Below, piece after piece: positions 16,977 through 24,365 of a DNA stretch of 64,000 nucleotides; positions within the stretch are counted from its first letter, which is position 1, and every line of letters begins with the position of its first letter. The position numbers were made by a program, and so were the translations under genes. The stretch comes from Paracoccus saliphilus (lineage in GTDB: Bacteria > Pseudomonadota > Alphaproteobacteria > Rhodobacterales > Rhodobacteraceae). The DNA lies in NCBI RefSeq assembly GCF_028553805.1, contig NZ_CP067141.1:124001-188000 (forward strand), in the 5' to 3' direction. The notes under the pieces were generated by a model that made no database searches, was not told where the DNA came from, and saw only the letters and a program-made list of their open reading frames with translations.

Positions 16977-17884
16977 ATTGCGGTGCCATCGACCTGGGCG
17001 GTACCAAGATCGAGGCGCGGCTCTTCGACGACGCGATGGCGACGGTCGAGACCCGGCGCATCCCCACGCCCCGCGACAGTTTCGACAATTTCATCGCTGC
17101 GCTGGCGGGTCAGATCCGCTGGCTGGAGCAGCAGGCAGACGATCCCGCCCTGCCCGTCGCCATCTCGATCGCCGGGGTGATCGACCCGCAGACCGGCATC
17201 GCCACGGCCTCTAACATTCCCGTCTCCGGGCGCGGCATCGCCAAGGCGCTGCATGCCGGGATCGGGCGCGACCTGCCGCTGATCAATGATTGCATGGCCT
17301 TCGCCTATTCCGAGGCGCATGGCGGCGCAGGCGACGGCGCGGCCTCGGTCATGGGCATCATCCTCGGTACCGGAGTCGGCGCCGGGATCGTCCAGCGGGG
17401 CCACCTGCCGCATCGCCATGCCGGGCTTGCGGTCGAGATCGGCCATATCGGCATGCCCGCCCGCGCGCTGGCCCGCCACGACCTGCCGGTCTGGCAATGC
17501 GGCTGCGGGCGGGTGGCCTGCCTAGAAAATTACGTCTCCGGCACCGGGCTGCGGCGGCTGGCGGAATGGGCCGGGCTGGCCAATCCCGATCCCGAAAATG
17601 TGGCCGCCTCGGTCTCTGACGATCCCGTCGCGGCGAGGGTCATGGATATCTGGGCCGATTTGGCGGGCGAGATGGTTTATACCGCGCAACTTCTGCTGGA
17701 TCCCGAGGTGATCGTATTGGGTGGCGGGCTGTCGAATATCCCCGATGTGCCGCAGCGGCTGACCGATGCGCTGACCCGGTTGCGGCTTGGCAATTCACGG
17801 CTGCCCGCGATCAGGCGCGCGGTCCATGGCGACAGCGCCGGCGCCCGCGGCGCGGCATTGATGGCAAAGGCATATCAGACATGA
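16973..17884 (+). CDS. ROK family sugar kinase, probable N-acetylhexosamine kinase
   Basis: A 303-residue kinase. It shows the phosphate loop IDLGGTKIEARLF at the N-terminus, the catalytic Asp in LINDCMAFAYSEA, the ROK signature GIILGTGVGAGIVQRG, and the zinc site WQCGCGRVACLENYVSG (Cys-x-Cys-x4-Cys with the upstream His in VEIGHIG). It would phosphorylate the free amino sugar at C6 after ABC uptake, which fits an ABC system since no PTS is seen here. ATG at 16973 overlaps the agaS-like stop as ATGA; another in-frame ATG lies nine bases earlier. The following gene also overlaps by four bases. Confidence 0.88.
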   Translation: MNCGAIDLGGTKIEARLFDDAMATVETRRIPTPRDSFDNFIAALAGQIRWLEQQADDPALPVAISIAGVIDPQTGIATASNIPVSGRGIAKALHAGIGRDLPLINDCMAFAYSEAHGGAGDGAASVMGIILGTGVGAGIVQRGHLPHRHAGLAVEIGHIGMPARALARHDLPVWQCGCGRVACLENYVSGTGLRRLAEWAGLANPDPENVAASVSDDPVAARVMDIWADLAGEMVYTAQLLLDPEVIVLGGGLSNIPDVPQRLTDALTRLRLGNSRLPAIRRAVHGDSAGARGAALMAKAYQT

Positions 17885-19131
17885 GCGATCTTCTCACCCC
17901 GATCATCCAGGCCATGCGGGCGGGCAACGGCCCCGCGCTTCCCTCGGTCTGTTCGGCCCATCCCGATGTCATCGCCGCCGGGCTGCGGCAGGCGGCGGCG
18001 CATGACATGCCCGCCCTGATCGAGGCGACCTCGAACCAGGTGAACCAGTTCGGCGGCTATACTGGCATGACCCCCTCCGATTTCATCGGCTTCGTGAAGG
18101 GTATCGCAAAGGCGCATGGGCTCGGCCATGTGCCGGTGATCCTTGGCGGCGACCATCTGGGCCCGCAGGCGTGGCGCGACCGCCCGGCCGATGAGGCGAT
18201 GACCCTCGCGGCCGAGATGATCCGCGCCTATGTGGCGGCCGGTTTCACCAAGATTCATCTCGATTGCTCGGAAGGTTGCGCAGGCGAGCCCGCGCAACTG
18301 GGCGACGATCTGGCCGCCGCGCGCGCGGCGCAACTGGCCGCCGTGGCAGAAGGTGCCGCCACCGACCCGCAAGCGCTGACCTATATCATCGGCACCGAGG
18401 TCCCGCCCCCCGGTGGCGCGCGTCATGACGGCGAGGGCATCACGCCAACACCGCCGGAGAACGCCGCCGCCACGCTGGAGGCGCATCGCCGCGCTTTCGA
18501 GGCCGAGGGCGCCGGTGCGGCATGGTCACGGGTCCGGGGTCTTGTCGTGCAACCCGGACTGGAATTCGCTCCGGCCAGCCTGTTCGCCTTCGACCGGGCG
18601 CAACCGGATCGGCTCAGCCCGGTTCTGGGCGACAATCCCCGGCTCTGTTTCGAGGCCCATTCGACCGATTACCAAGACGCTCCCGTCTATGCCGATCTGG
18701 CCCGACGCAATTTCGGCATCCTCAAGGTTGGCCCCGCGCTGACTTTCGCATGGCGCGAGGCGCTCTACGCGCTCTCGCATATCCGCCACTGGCTGGATGG
18801 TAGCCCGCATATCTCCGGGCAAATGGAAGCGCTGATGACCGAGGACCCCCGCCACTGGCAGGGCCACTATCACGGCGACGATACGCGGCTGTTGCGCCAT
18901 TTCGGCTATGCCGACCGGATCCGCTATTACTGGCCCAAGGCGCAGGACGCAGTCGAGGATCTATGCCAGGCAATCGACCGCGCCGATCTGCCGACCCCGC
19001 TGATGCAGCAATACCTGCCGCAAGCGACGCTGGACCGGGCGGCAGGGATCGACCTGCCCCGGTCCCGCGCGATCCTGCAATCCCATGTCGAAGAGGCGCT
19101 GGCAGATTACTACCCGGAGGCCAGATGCTGA
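17881..19131 (+). CDS. GatZ/KbaZ-like protein; possible tagatose-6-phosphate 4-epimerase
   Basis: A 416-residue protein of the COG4573 family known in enterobacteria as the non-catalytic subunit of tagatose-1,6-bisphosphate aldolase. Typical stretches are LIEATSNQVNQFGGYTGMTP, GGDHLGPQAWR, KIHLDCSEGC, and LSHIRHWLDGSPHIS with DRIRYYWP later. No KbaY/GatY catalytic aldolase and no tagatose-6-phosphate kinase are encoded nearby. Stand-alone members from Agrobacterium have been shown to epimerise tagatose 6-phosphate to fructose 6-phosphate, and that activity would complete the pathway here: AgaS-like product to glycolysis in one step (inference). It overlaps the kinase gene by four bases and nagA by seven. 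Confidence 0.82.
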   Translation: MSDLLTPIIQAMRAGNGPALPSVCSAHPDVIAAGLRQAAAHDMPALIEATSNQVNQFGGYTGMTPSDFIGFVKGIAKAHGLGHVPVILGGDHLGPQAWRDRPADEAMTLAAEMIRAYVAAGFTKIHLDCSEGCAGEPAQLGDDLAAARAAQLAAVAEGAATDPQALTYIIGTEVPPPGGARHDGEGITPTPPENAAATLEAHRRAFEAEGAGAAWSRVRGLVVQPGLEFAPASLFAFDRAQPDRLSPVLGDNPRLCFEAHSTDYQDAPVYADLARRNFGILKVGPALTFAWREALYALSHIRHWLDGSPHISGQMEALMTEDPRHWQGHYHGDDTRLLRHFGYADRIRYYWPKAQDAVEDLCQAIDRADLPTPLMQQYLPQATLDRAAGIDLPRSRAILQSHVEEALADYYPEARC

Positions 19132-20228
19132 TTGCCGCGGATCAGATCTGGATCGATGGCGGGCTGCAAGCCGGACATGCCATCGAAACCGACGGCGAGG
19201 TCGTGACGGCATGCCGCCCATTGGGGGGTGATACGCCCGACGCGTATGTTCCCCTGCTGATGTCCGGCTGCACCGATCTGCAGGTGAATGGCGGCGGCGG
19301 CACCTTGCTGAATACCGATCCCACCGTCGCGGGGATCGAGACCATTGCCGCCGCCCATCGCAAGCTTGGCACCGCGCGGATCCTGCCCACATTGATCACC
19401 GATGCGCCGGAGGTGATGGAGGCCGCCGCTGACGCCATCATCGCCGCAAAGGGACGGCCCGGCATCATGGGCATTCACCTGGAAGGCCCCCATATCGCGC
19501 CCGAGAAACGCGGCACCCATGATACCCGTTTCATCCGTCTGCTCGATGATCGGACCTTGGCGGTCCTGCGGCGATTGCGCCAAGCGGATGTGCCGGTGCT
19601 GCTGACATTGGCCCCTGAACGCGCCAACCCGGTACTTTTGCGCGAGGCGGCGGCGATGGGGGTGGTGCTGTCGGCGGGACACAGCATGGCAACAGCCGCC
19701 GAGGCGCGGACGGCGCTGGATAATGGCGTCACCATGTTCACCCATCTCTACAATGCAATGCCACAGATGAATTCGCGCGAGCCGGGGATGATCGCCGCGG
19801 CGATCCTGTCGGATGCCTGGTGCGGGCTGATTACCGACGGCATCCATGTCAGCCCCGAAATGCTGCAAGTGACACTGAATGCCCGGCCCCGCCCCGACCG
19901 CTGTTTCATCGTGTCGGATTCCATGCCGACAATCGGCGGGCCGGATCATTTCAACCTCTACGGCATGGATATCCATGTGCGGGACGGTGCGCTGGTGAAC
20001 AGCGAAGGCTCGCTGGCCGGGGCGCATATCGACATGATCACCTCGATCCGGCGGCTGGTGCGGATGACGGGTATCGCGCCGGACCGCGCCATCGCGATGG
20101 CCACCGATATTCCCTGCGCCGCCATGGGCTTCGCCCCGCTGCGGATCGCCCCCGGCATGCCGCTGACGGATCTGGTCGCGCTGGATGACGGCTTGCGTCT
20201 GATCGATATCCCTGGCACCGAGCCATAA
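19125..20228 (+). CDS. nagA: N-acetylglucosamine/galactosamine-6-phosphate deacetylase
   Basis: A 367-residue amidohydrolase. Visible active-site elements are GIHLEGPHIAPEKRGTHD (metal-binding Glu), SAGHSMATAAEA (metal His), THLYNAMPQMNSREPG (second His with substrate contacts), ITDGIHVSP and the catalytic Asp in FIVSDSMPTIGG. It removes the acetyl group from the 6-phosphate before the AgaS-like protein or NagB acts. The ATG at 19125 is preceded by CGGAGG and overlaps the GatZ-like gene by seven bases. It is the last gene of the five-gene plus-strand operon. No strong terminator hairpin is visible downstream. Confidence 0.92.
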   Translation: MLIAADQIWIDGGLQAGHAIETDGEVVTACRPLGGDTPDAYVPLLMSGCTDLQVNGGGGTLLNTDPTVAGIETIAAAHRKLGTARILPTLITDAPEVMEAAADAIIAAKGRPGIMGIHLEGPHIAPEKRGTHDTRFIRLLDDRTLAVLRRLRQADVPVLLTLAPERANPVLLREAAAMGVVLSAGHSMATAAEARTALDNGVTMFTHLYNAMPQMNSREPGMIAAAILSDAWCGLITDGIHVSPEMLQVTLNARPRPDRCFIVSDSMPTIGGPDHFNLYGMDIHVRDGALVNSEGSLAGAHIDMITSIRRLVRMTGIAPDRAIAMATDIPCAAMGFAPLRIAPGMPLTDLVALDDGLRLIDIPGTEP

Positions 20229-20250
20229 CCGGGACCGGCCGGAATCCGCG

Positions 20251-20430
20251 TCACGCCATCGCTGTCCAAAGGCGGAACCGTTTCGTTCGGTGATTTTCAC
20301 GCAACAGCCCCATCGCCTGCATGCAGTCCAGCTGCCGTTCAACTGTCATGTGACTGAATCCGGCGGTATCCAGGCCATGCACAGGGCCACTCGACGCGCG
20401 AACATCGAAGCAGACAATTCGTGCGCCCAT
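20251..20430 (-). other. short open frame, possible gene remnant in the nagA-ccdB gap
   Basis: This 430-base gap (20229-20661) has no recognised intact gene. On the minus strand a 59-codon frame ends in a helix-like segment (SHMTVERQLDCMQAMGLL) that could be the tail of a helix-turn-helix protein. There is no clear ribosome site. It may equally be chance; no family is recognised. Confidence 0.2.
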
Positions 20431-20449
20431 ATTGTTCCAGAGTTAGGCT

Positions 20450-20652
20450 ATACTGCCCCAATCACGTAACCATAACATGAGACTCCTTCCCAACCTCCAA
20501 CACAGAGTTGAGGCGTTTCGCCGAAATCGGAGCATTTGCAACAGGTATCAACGGTACATCAATCGCGTGTTCAGGCTGTCCAGAACACTGGCCTGTACAT
20601 CTAGGACATAGCCCTCACCGCTTGGGCAGGCATAAACATCGAAGCGAGCCAT
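20450..20652 (-). pseudogene. ccdB: ccdB-like toxin gene, disrupted
   Basis: The minus strand from ATG at 20652 reads MARFDVYACPSGEGYVLDVQ, then SVLDSLNTR, a good match to the start of CcdB gyrase poisons. After about 30 codons the frame runs into a stop (LMYR*). The next part of CcdB (VPLIPVANAPISAKRLNSVL, then EVGKESHVMVT) continues in another frame and again stops. The C-terminal helix with the gyrase-contacting residues cannot be found. The toxin is therefore dead. Its ATG overlaps the ancestral ccdA stop as TGATG, the usual ccdAB arrangement. Confidence 0.75.
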
Positions 20653-20901
20653 CAAAACTGCCTATATCGCTCCAGAGGCAGGCCATGCCTGATCGGCCCA
20701 TATTTTCGAACTGGCAAGCGCCTTGGCGTTTTCGCGCAGCCATGTATCTGCCTTTGCCTCGGCAACGGCAACGGCAACGGCACGGCGTAGCCCTGCTTCC
20801 GCCGCTTGTGAAAGGTTCACACCAAATGATCTGGCTTCATGGAGCAGAGCTTGGTCTAGTGAAAGATCGGTTGGTCTTCTGGGCATGGATTGTGGCGGCA
20901 T
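20652..20901 (-). pseudogene. ccdA: ccdA-like antitoxin gene with late frameshift
   Basis: The frame from ATG 20901 reads into MPRRPTDLSLDQALLHEARS and SQAAEAGLRRAVAVAVAEAK, then ENAKALASS, which is the CcdA ribbon-helix-helix and linker. Close to the end, the expected tail HGLPLERYRQF followed by TGA is present but one frame away, so one extra base near 20684 diverts translation into IWADQAWPASGAI and a stop at 20662. The DNA-binding half would still be made; the toxin-neutralising tail would not. GAAAGG precedes ATG 20901. An internal Met at 20886 is possible. Confidence 0.72.
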
Positions 20902-20914
20902 CAACGGACCTTTC

Positions 20915-20930
20915 TATCATGCGCATGATA
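20915..20930. promoter_or_regulatory. 16-bp palindrome, candidate CcdA operator
   Basis: TATCATGCGCATGATA is a perfect palindrome 14 bases upstream of the ccdA-like start, with TATA-rich sequence beside it. CcdA-type antitoxins autoregulate through such sites. Function is inferred from position. Confidence 0.45.
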
Positions 20931-20981
20931 TATGCACATAGAAGATAGGGCTATGCTGATACCATGATGTTTTCCGGCCAC

Positions 20982-23042
20982 CTAAATCAGGCCATGCAGC
21001 AGCGAGCCGTTTGCATCATCGGTATGCGGACCGGAATCGTCATCCGTGACCGGTTGCCCTATGAATGTGACATTGGGGATCAAGGTTCCAAGCAACCCAT
21101 CGCTCCCTTCCAGCGTCTGGCCGATTGCGGCGAAGATATCCGGACCCTCGCTGCTCTCCGTTTCTGCCGCGATTGCGGTTTGCGAAGTATCCGCCTGAGT
21201 CGTGGACACCGTATCGACAGCCGTTTCGACGGTATCGGCGACCGTCGTTTCTTCGTCACCACTCGAAGTGCCTCCAACGAGGCTTCCGACGGTGTCGGTC
21301 AGACCACCCAGAAGGCCGTCCTGACCGGTGAGACCGTCAGCGACATTGGCCACAGTGTCGGAGACTGTCTCGACCGTATCGCCAACCGTATCGGTAACGC
21401 CCTCCAACACCCCGTCATCGCCCAGTACGGCGTCCGTAGCGTTGGCCAGGGGCGCGGATGCGGTATCTGCGACCGTGTCGACGGTATCGGTTGCCGTCGC
21501 CCCTTCATCACCATCGCCAGACAATGCACCGGCAAGGTTCTCGACCGTATTGGTCAATCCGCCCAACAGCCCTTCCTGACCGATAAGGCCGTCAACGACA
21601 TTGGTTACGGTATCGGAGACTGTCTCGACCGTATCGCCAACCGTGTCGGTAACGCCCTCCAACACCCCGTCATCGCCCAGTACGGCGTCCGTAGCATTGG
21701 CCAGGGGCGCGGATGCGGTATCTGCGACCGTGTCGACGGTATCGGTTGCCGTCGCCCCTTCATCACCATCGCCGGACAATGCACCGGCAAGGTTCCCGAC
21801 CGTATTGGTCAATCCGCCCAACAGCCCTTCCTGACCGATAAGGCCGTCAACGACATTGGTTACGGTATCGGAGACTGTCTCGACCGTATCGCCAACCGTG
21901 TCGGTAACGCCCTCCAGCAGCCCGTCATCACCCAGCACGGCATCCGTAACATCGGTTAGCGTTGTTGATACGGCATCGACAGTCGTGTCGACAGTGTCAG
22001 CGACCACCTCTACGATATCTCCGGCTACATCGTCTACGCCCCCAACAAGACCACCGACCGCATCGGTAACCCCCCCCAGCAGGCCATCTGTCCCGACGAC
22101 AGCATCCACGACTGTGACAACAGTATCGGTGACCGTTTCCACCGTTTCTCCGACGCTGTCGACGACTTGATCCACTACACCATCTTCTCCCAGGAGATCG
22201 TTGGCCAGATCGGTAACAACTTCCACAGTTCCCCCTACGACCTCTCCAACGCCATCCAATACACCGTCATCACCGGTCAAAGGATCAGTGATGGTGTCGA
22301 CTGTATCCGCTACGGTATCCTCTGCGGGCTCGGTCACGTCGCCTTCAGGGCTGTGTGGTGTTTCGGAACCGTCTGCAACATCATCCGGGGAGGAAGGCTG
22401 ACTTGTTGCCTCGGGCGACTCTTCGCCGTTCTGTGCGGTATCTGGCGCATCGTCCTCGGGCTCAGAGTCCATGATATCTGCAGGATCAGTTGGTGTGATA
22501 TCGGGGACGGCTGTTATCGGCGCCTGGCCATCTCCATCATGGGAAGTGTTTGTCTCTCCGTCTTTACTGATAGACAGGCTGGCGATCGGATTGGCCGAGG
22601 CTAATTGGACATGCCCTCCCCCCCCTGCCCCGGCAGATGGGGTCATGTCTTCAGGCGAGGTTTCGATTGCCGCCATCTCCGTTTCGACCGGAATGTCCGT
22701 CGCGGAGACCTCAATCTCTGGGCCTTGTACAACCTCGACATTGGCAGCCGTCACGTTCTGTATGGGCAGCTCCACGTTTTCTGCCGGGGGAGGGGGGGGC
22801 GTATCCTCGGCCAGATCCTGATCCTTGGCCTCATCCATATCCGGATCAGGGGCTGCGCCGGCCTGAGCCGTTGCGGCCTCGGCCTCGCTTTGCTGCAGCA
22901 GGGTCATGCCAAGGCCGACCGCACCGGCGGCCAGGGTTACCAGGCCAGCCTCGGCCGAGGTCCCAGTGGTTTGCCCGTTGGGGTTTCGAATTTCCATGCG
23001 CTTGCGAGCTTCGGGACGTGCTTTCATGTCATCATTCGCCAT
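20982..23042 (-). CDS. Val/Asp/Thr-rich repeat protein, probable type I secretion cargo
   Basis: A 686-residue very acidic protein of no family I recognise. Residues 1-30 are basic (KARPEARKRMEIR), followed by a hydrophobic segment (AGLVTLAAGAVGLGMTLL) that could cross a membrane. A Pro/Glu/Asp-rich region to about residue 240 follows. The rest is built from repeats of the type DAVLGDDGVLEGVTDTVGDT, then VETVSDTV and DGLIGQEGLLGGLTNTVG, with an 85-residue period in the best-conserved part. Small hydrophobic residues spaced through the repeats suggest amphipathic beta or helical stacks. The gene starts three bases after the HlyD-type adaptor gene, so it is co-expressed with the exporter. The C-terminus (DANGSLLHGLI) is acidic then hydrophobic, as in ABC-secreted proteins. 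Secretion and any adhesive or matrix role are inference. Confidence 0.8.
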   Translation of the reverse strand: MANDDMKARPEARKRMEIRNPNGQTTGTSAEAGLVTLAAGAVGLGMTLLQQSEAEAATAQAGAAPDPDMDEAKDQDLAEDTPPPPPAENVELPIQNVTAANVEVVQGPEIEVSATDIPVETEMAAIETSPEDMTPSAGAGGGGHVQLASANPIASLSISKDGETNTSHDGDGQAPITAVPDITPTDPADIMDSEPEDDAPDTAQNGEESPEATSQPSSPDDVADGSETPHSPEGDVTEPAEDTVADTVDTITDPLTGDDGVLDGVGEVVGGTVEVVTDLANDLLGEDGVVDQVVDSVGETVETVTDTVVTVVDAVVGTDGLLGGVTDAVGGLVGGVDDVAGDIVEVVADTVDTTVDAVSTTLTDVTDAVLGDDGLLEGVTDTVGDTVETVSDTVTNVVDGLIGQEGLLGGLTNTVGNLAGALSGDGDEGATATDTVDTVADTASAPLANATDAVLGDDGVLEGVTDTVGDTVETVSDTVTNVVDGLIGQEGLLGGLTNTVENLAGALSGDGDEGATATDTVDTVADTASAPLANATDAVLGDDGVLEGVTDTVGDTVETVSDTVANVADGLTGQDGLLGGLTDTVGSLVGGTSSGDEETTVADTVETAVDTVSTTQADTSQTAIAAETESSEGPDIFAAIGQTLEGSDGLLGTLIPNVTFIGQPVTDDDSGPHTDDANGSLLHGLI
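21288..21960 (-). repeat. 255-bp tandem repeat inside the Val/Asp/Thr-rich gene
   Basis: The block beginning CCCAG(T/C)ACGGC recurs at 21421, 21676 and 21931, an exact 255-base period (85 codons), about 2.6 copies. The first two full units differ at only a few positions, which indicates recent duplication or gene conversion. Confidence 0.88.
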
Positions 23043-23045
23043 GAT

Positions 23046-24365
23046 CTATTCCTCTCGAAAGGCATGGGTGATTTCATCCAGTAATGGGCCGAGCAAATAG
23101 CTTACCACAGTGCGTGACCCCCTGGGGATCACGACTTCGGCGGGCATTCCCGGTCGCAACGGAACTTCAGCCTGTGCGATATCTTCGGTCTTCAGCCCCA
23201 CCCGAATAGAGAAATAACTGGTGCCTGATTGGCTATCGGTTACCTTATCGGCTGAAATGCTGAGAATTTCGCCTTGCAATTCGGGTCGCTGCTTGCGCGG
23301 CACACCAGTCAGACGGATATCGGTCATGTCTCCTACAGCGATGCCGTTGATATCCGATAGGGGCAGGCGCGCCTCGACAATGATCGGATTGTCGTCGGGC
23401 ACAATATCCATGAGTTTCTGCCCTGGTTGAATGACCCCGCCCTCGGTAAACACCGAGAGGCCGACGATCTGGCCACTGACCGGCGCACGGATCCGGCTAC
23501 GCTCCTCGACAAAATAGGCAGCATCGAGCCGGGGTTGCGCCTCGGCCAACGCAGAGCGGGTGCTGCGCAACTGGTCGGTGATTTCACTGACCCGTTCATC
23601 TTCCAATCGTGCGACGGCAAGCTGCGCCTCGGAAATCTCCTGCTTGGCGCTGGCGATCTCGGCAAGGCGCGCGCCTTCATCGCCCATCACATTGGCGACT
23701 GCCCGCTCCAGTTCCATGGTGCGGTTGCGCGATGTCAGTCCCGATGCCTGCAGCTTGCGCGAGGTGGCCAGCTCCTCTTCCAGCAGGCTACGCTGCTGCG
23801 AAAGTCCCTGCAGCTGTGCCTCGAGACCGCTGATCTGTTCGTGCAGCTGCGATACGCGAGAGGTGAGCATGTCGGTTTCCGTCTGGAATTTGCGGGCCCG
23901 TGCCTGCAACAGTGCATCTTCATTCGCGATAGCTTCGGCCACTTCCGGCTGATCGCTCTTCTCGGCGGACAGTTTGTCGAGGCAGGTAATCGGGTCGCTC
24001 TTGTCTCGCTCGCATTCCAACCGTGCTTGCTGGGCCTGTAGCGCAATCACTTCGGCTTGGGCGATGTTGCGTGACGCGCGCGCTTCGGTTTCATCCAGCT
24101 CGATCAGCAATGCGCCACGGGACACCGTCTGACCTTCGGCAACATGCAGTTGCGTGATCACACCACCATGCGGATGCTGGACGGATTGGCGCTGGGCCAT
24201 CACTTGGAGACTGCCCTCAGCCAGGGCCGAACTGGCCAGCGGAGCAGAGTTGCCCCAGACCAACACGGCCAACAGAAAGGCAGCCACAACGCCAAACCCC
24301 CAAAGTGCTGGGCGCAACGGATTGCGGTAATCGGCCAGCTTCGGGGGGGCGACGAGATTGCTCAT
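23046..24365 (-). CDS. HlyD/PrtE family type I secretion membrane fusion protein
   Basis: A 439-residue periplasmic adaptor anchored by one N-terminal helix (residues ~21-40, LWGFGVVAAFLLAVLVWGNS). The lipoyl half-motifs flank a long coiled coil: GGVITQLHVAEGQTVSRGALL near residue 70 and RIRAPVSGQIVGLSVFTEGG near residue 295, with heptad-rich sequence between (ARKFQTETDMLTSRVSQLHE). The C-terminal beta-barrel ends with RPGMPAEVVIPRGSRT. It links the ABC exporter to an outer-membrane TolC-type protein not encoded in the window. The start overlaps the ABC gene's stop as ATGA, and the cargo gene follows after three bases. Confidence 0.92.
   Translation of the reverse strand: MSNLVAPPKLADYRNPLRPALWGFGVVAAFLLAVLVWGNSAPLASSALAEGSLQVMAQRQSVQHPHGGVITQLHVAEGQTVSRGALLIELDETEARASRNIAQAEVIALQAQQARLECERDKSDPITCLDKLSAEKSDQPEVAEAIANEDALLQARARKFQTETDMLTSRVSQLHEQISGLEAQLQGLSQQRSLLEEELATSRKLQASGLTSRNRTMELERAVANVMGDEGARLAEIASAKQEISEAQLAVARLEDERVSEITDQLRSTRSALAEAQPRLDAAYFVEERSRIRAPVSGQIVGLSVFTEGGVIQPGQKLMDIVPDDNPIIVEARLPLSDINGIAVGDMTDIRLTGVPRKQRPELQGEILSISADKVTDSQSGTSYFSIRVGLKTEDIAQAEVPLRPGMPAEVVIPRGSRTVVSYLLGPLLDEITHAFREE

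Noticed and set aside
21288..21960. Regular repeats considered as CRISPR or plasmid iterons
   Set aside because: The period is a multiple of three and the units lie in frame in a long coding region.
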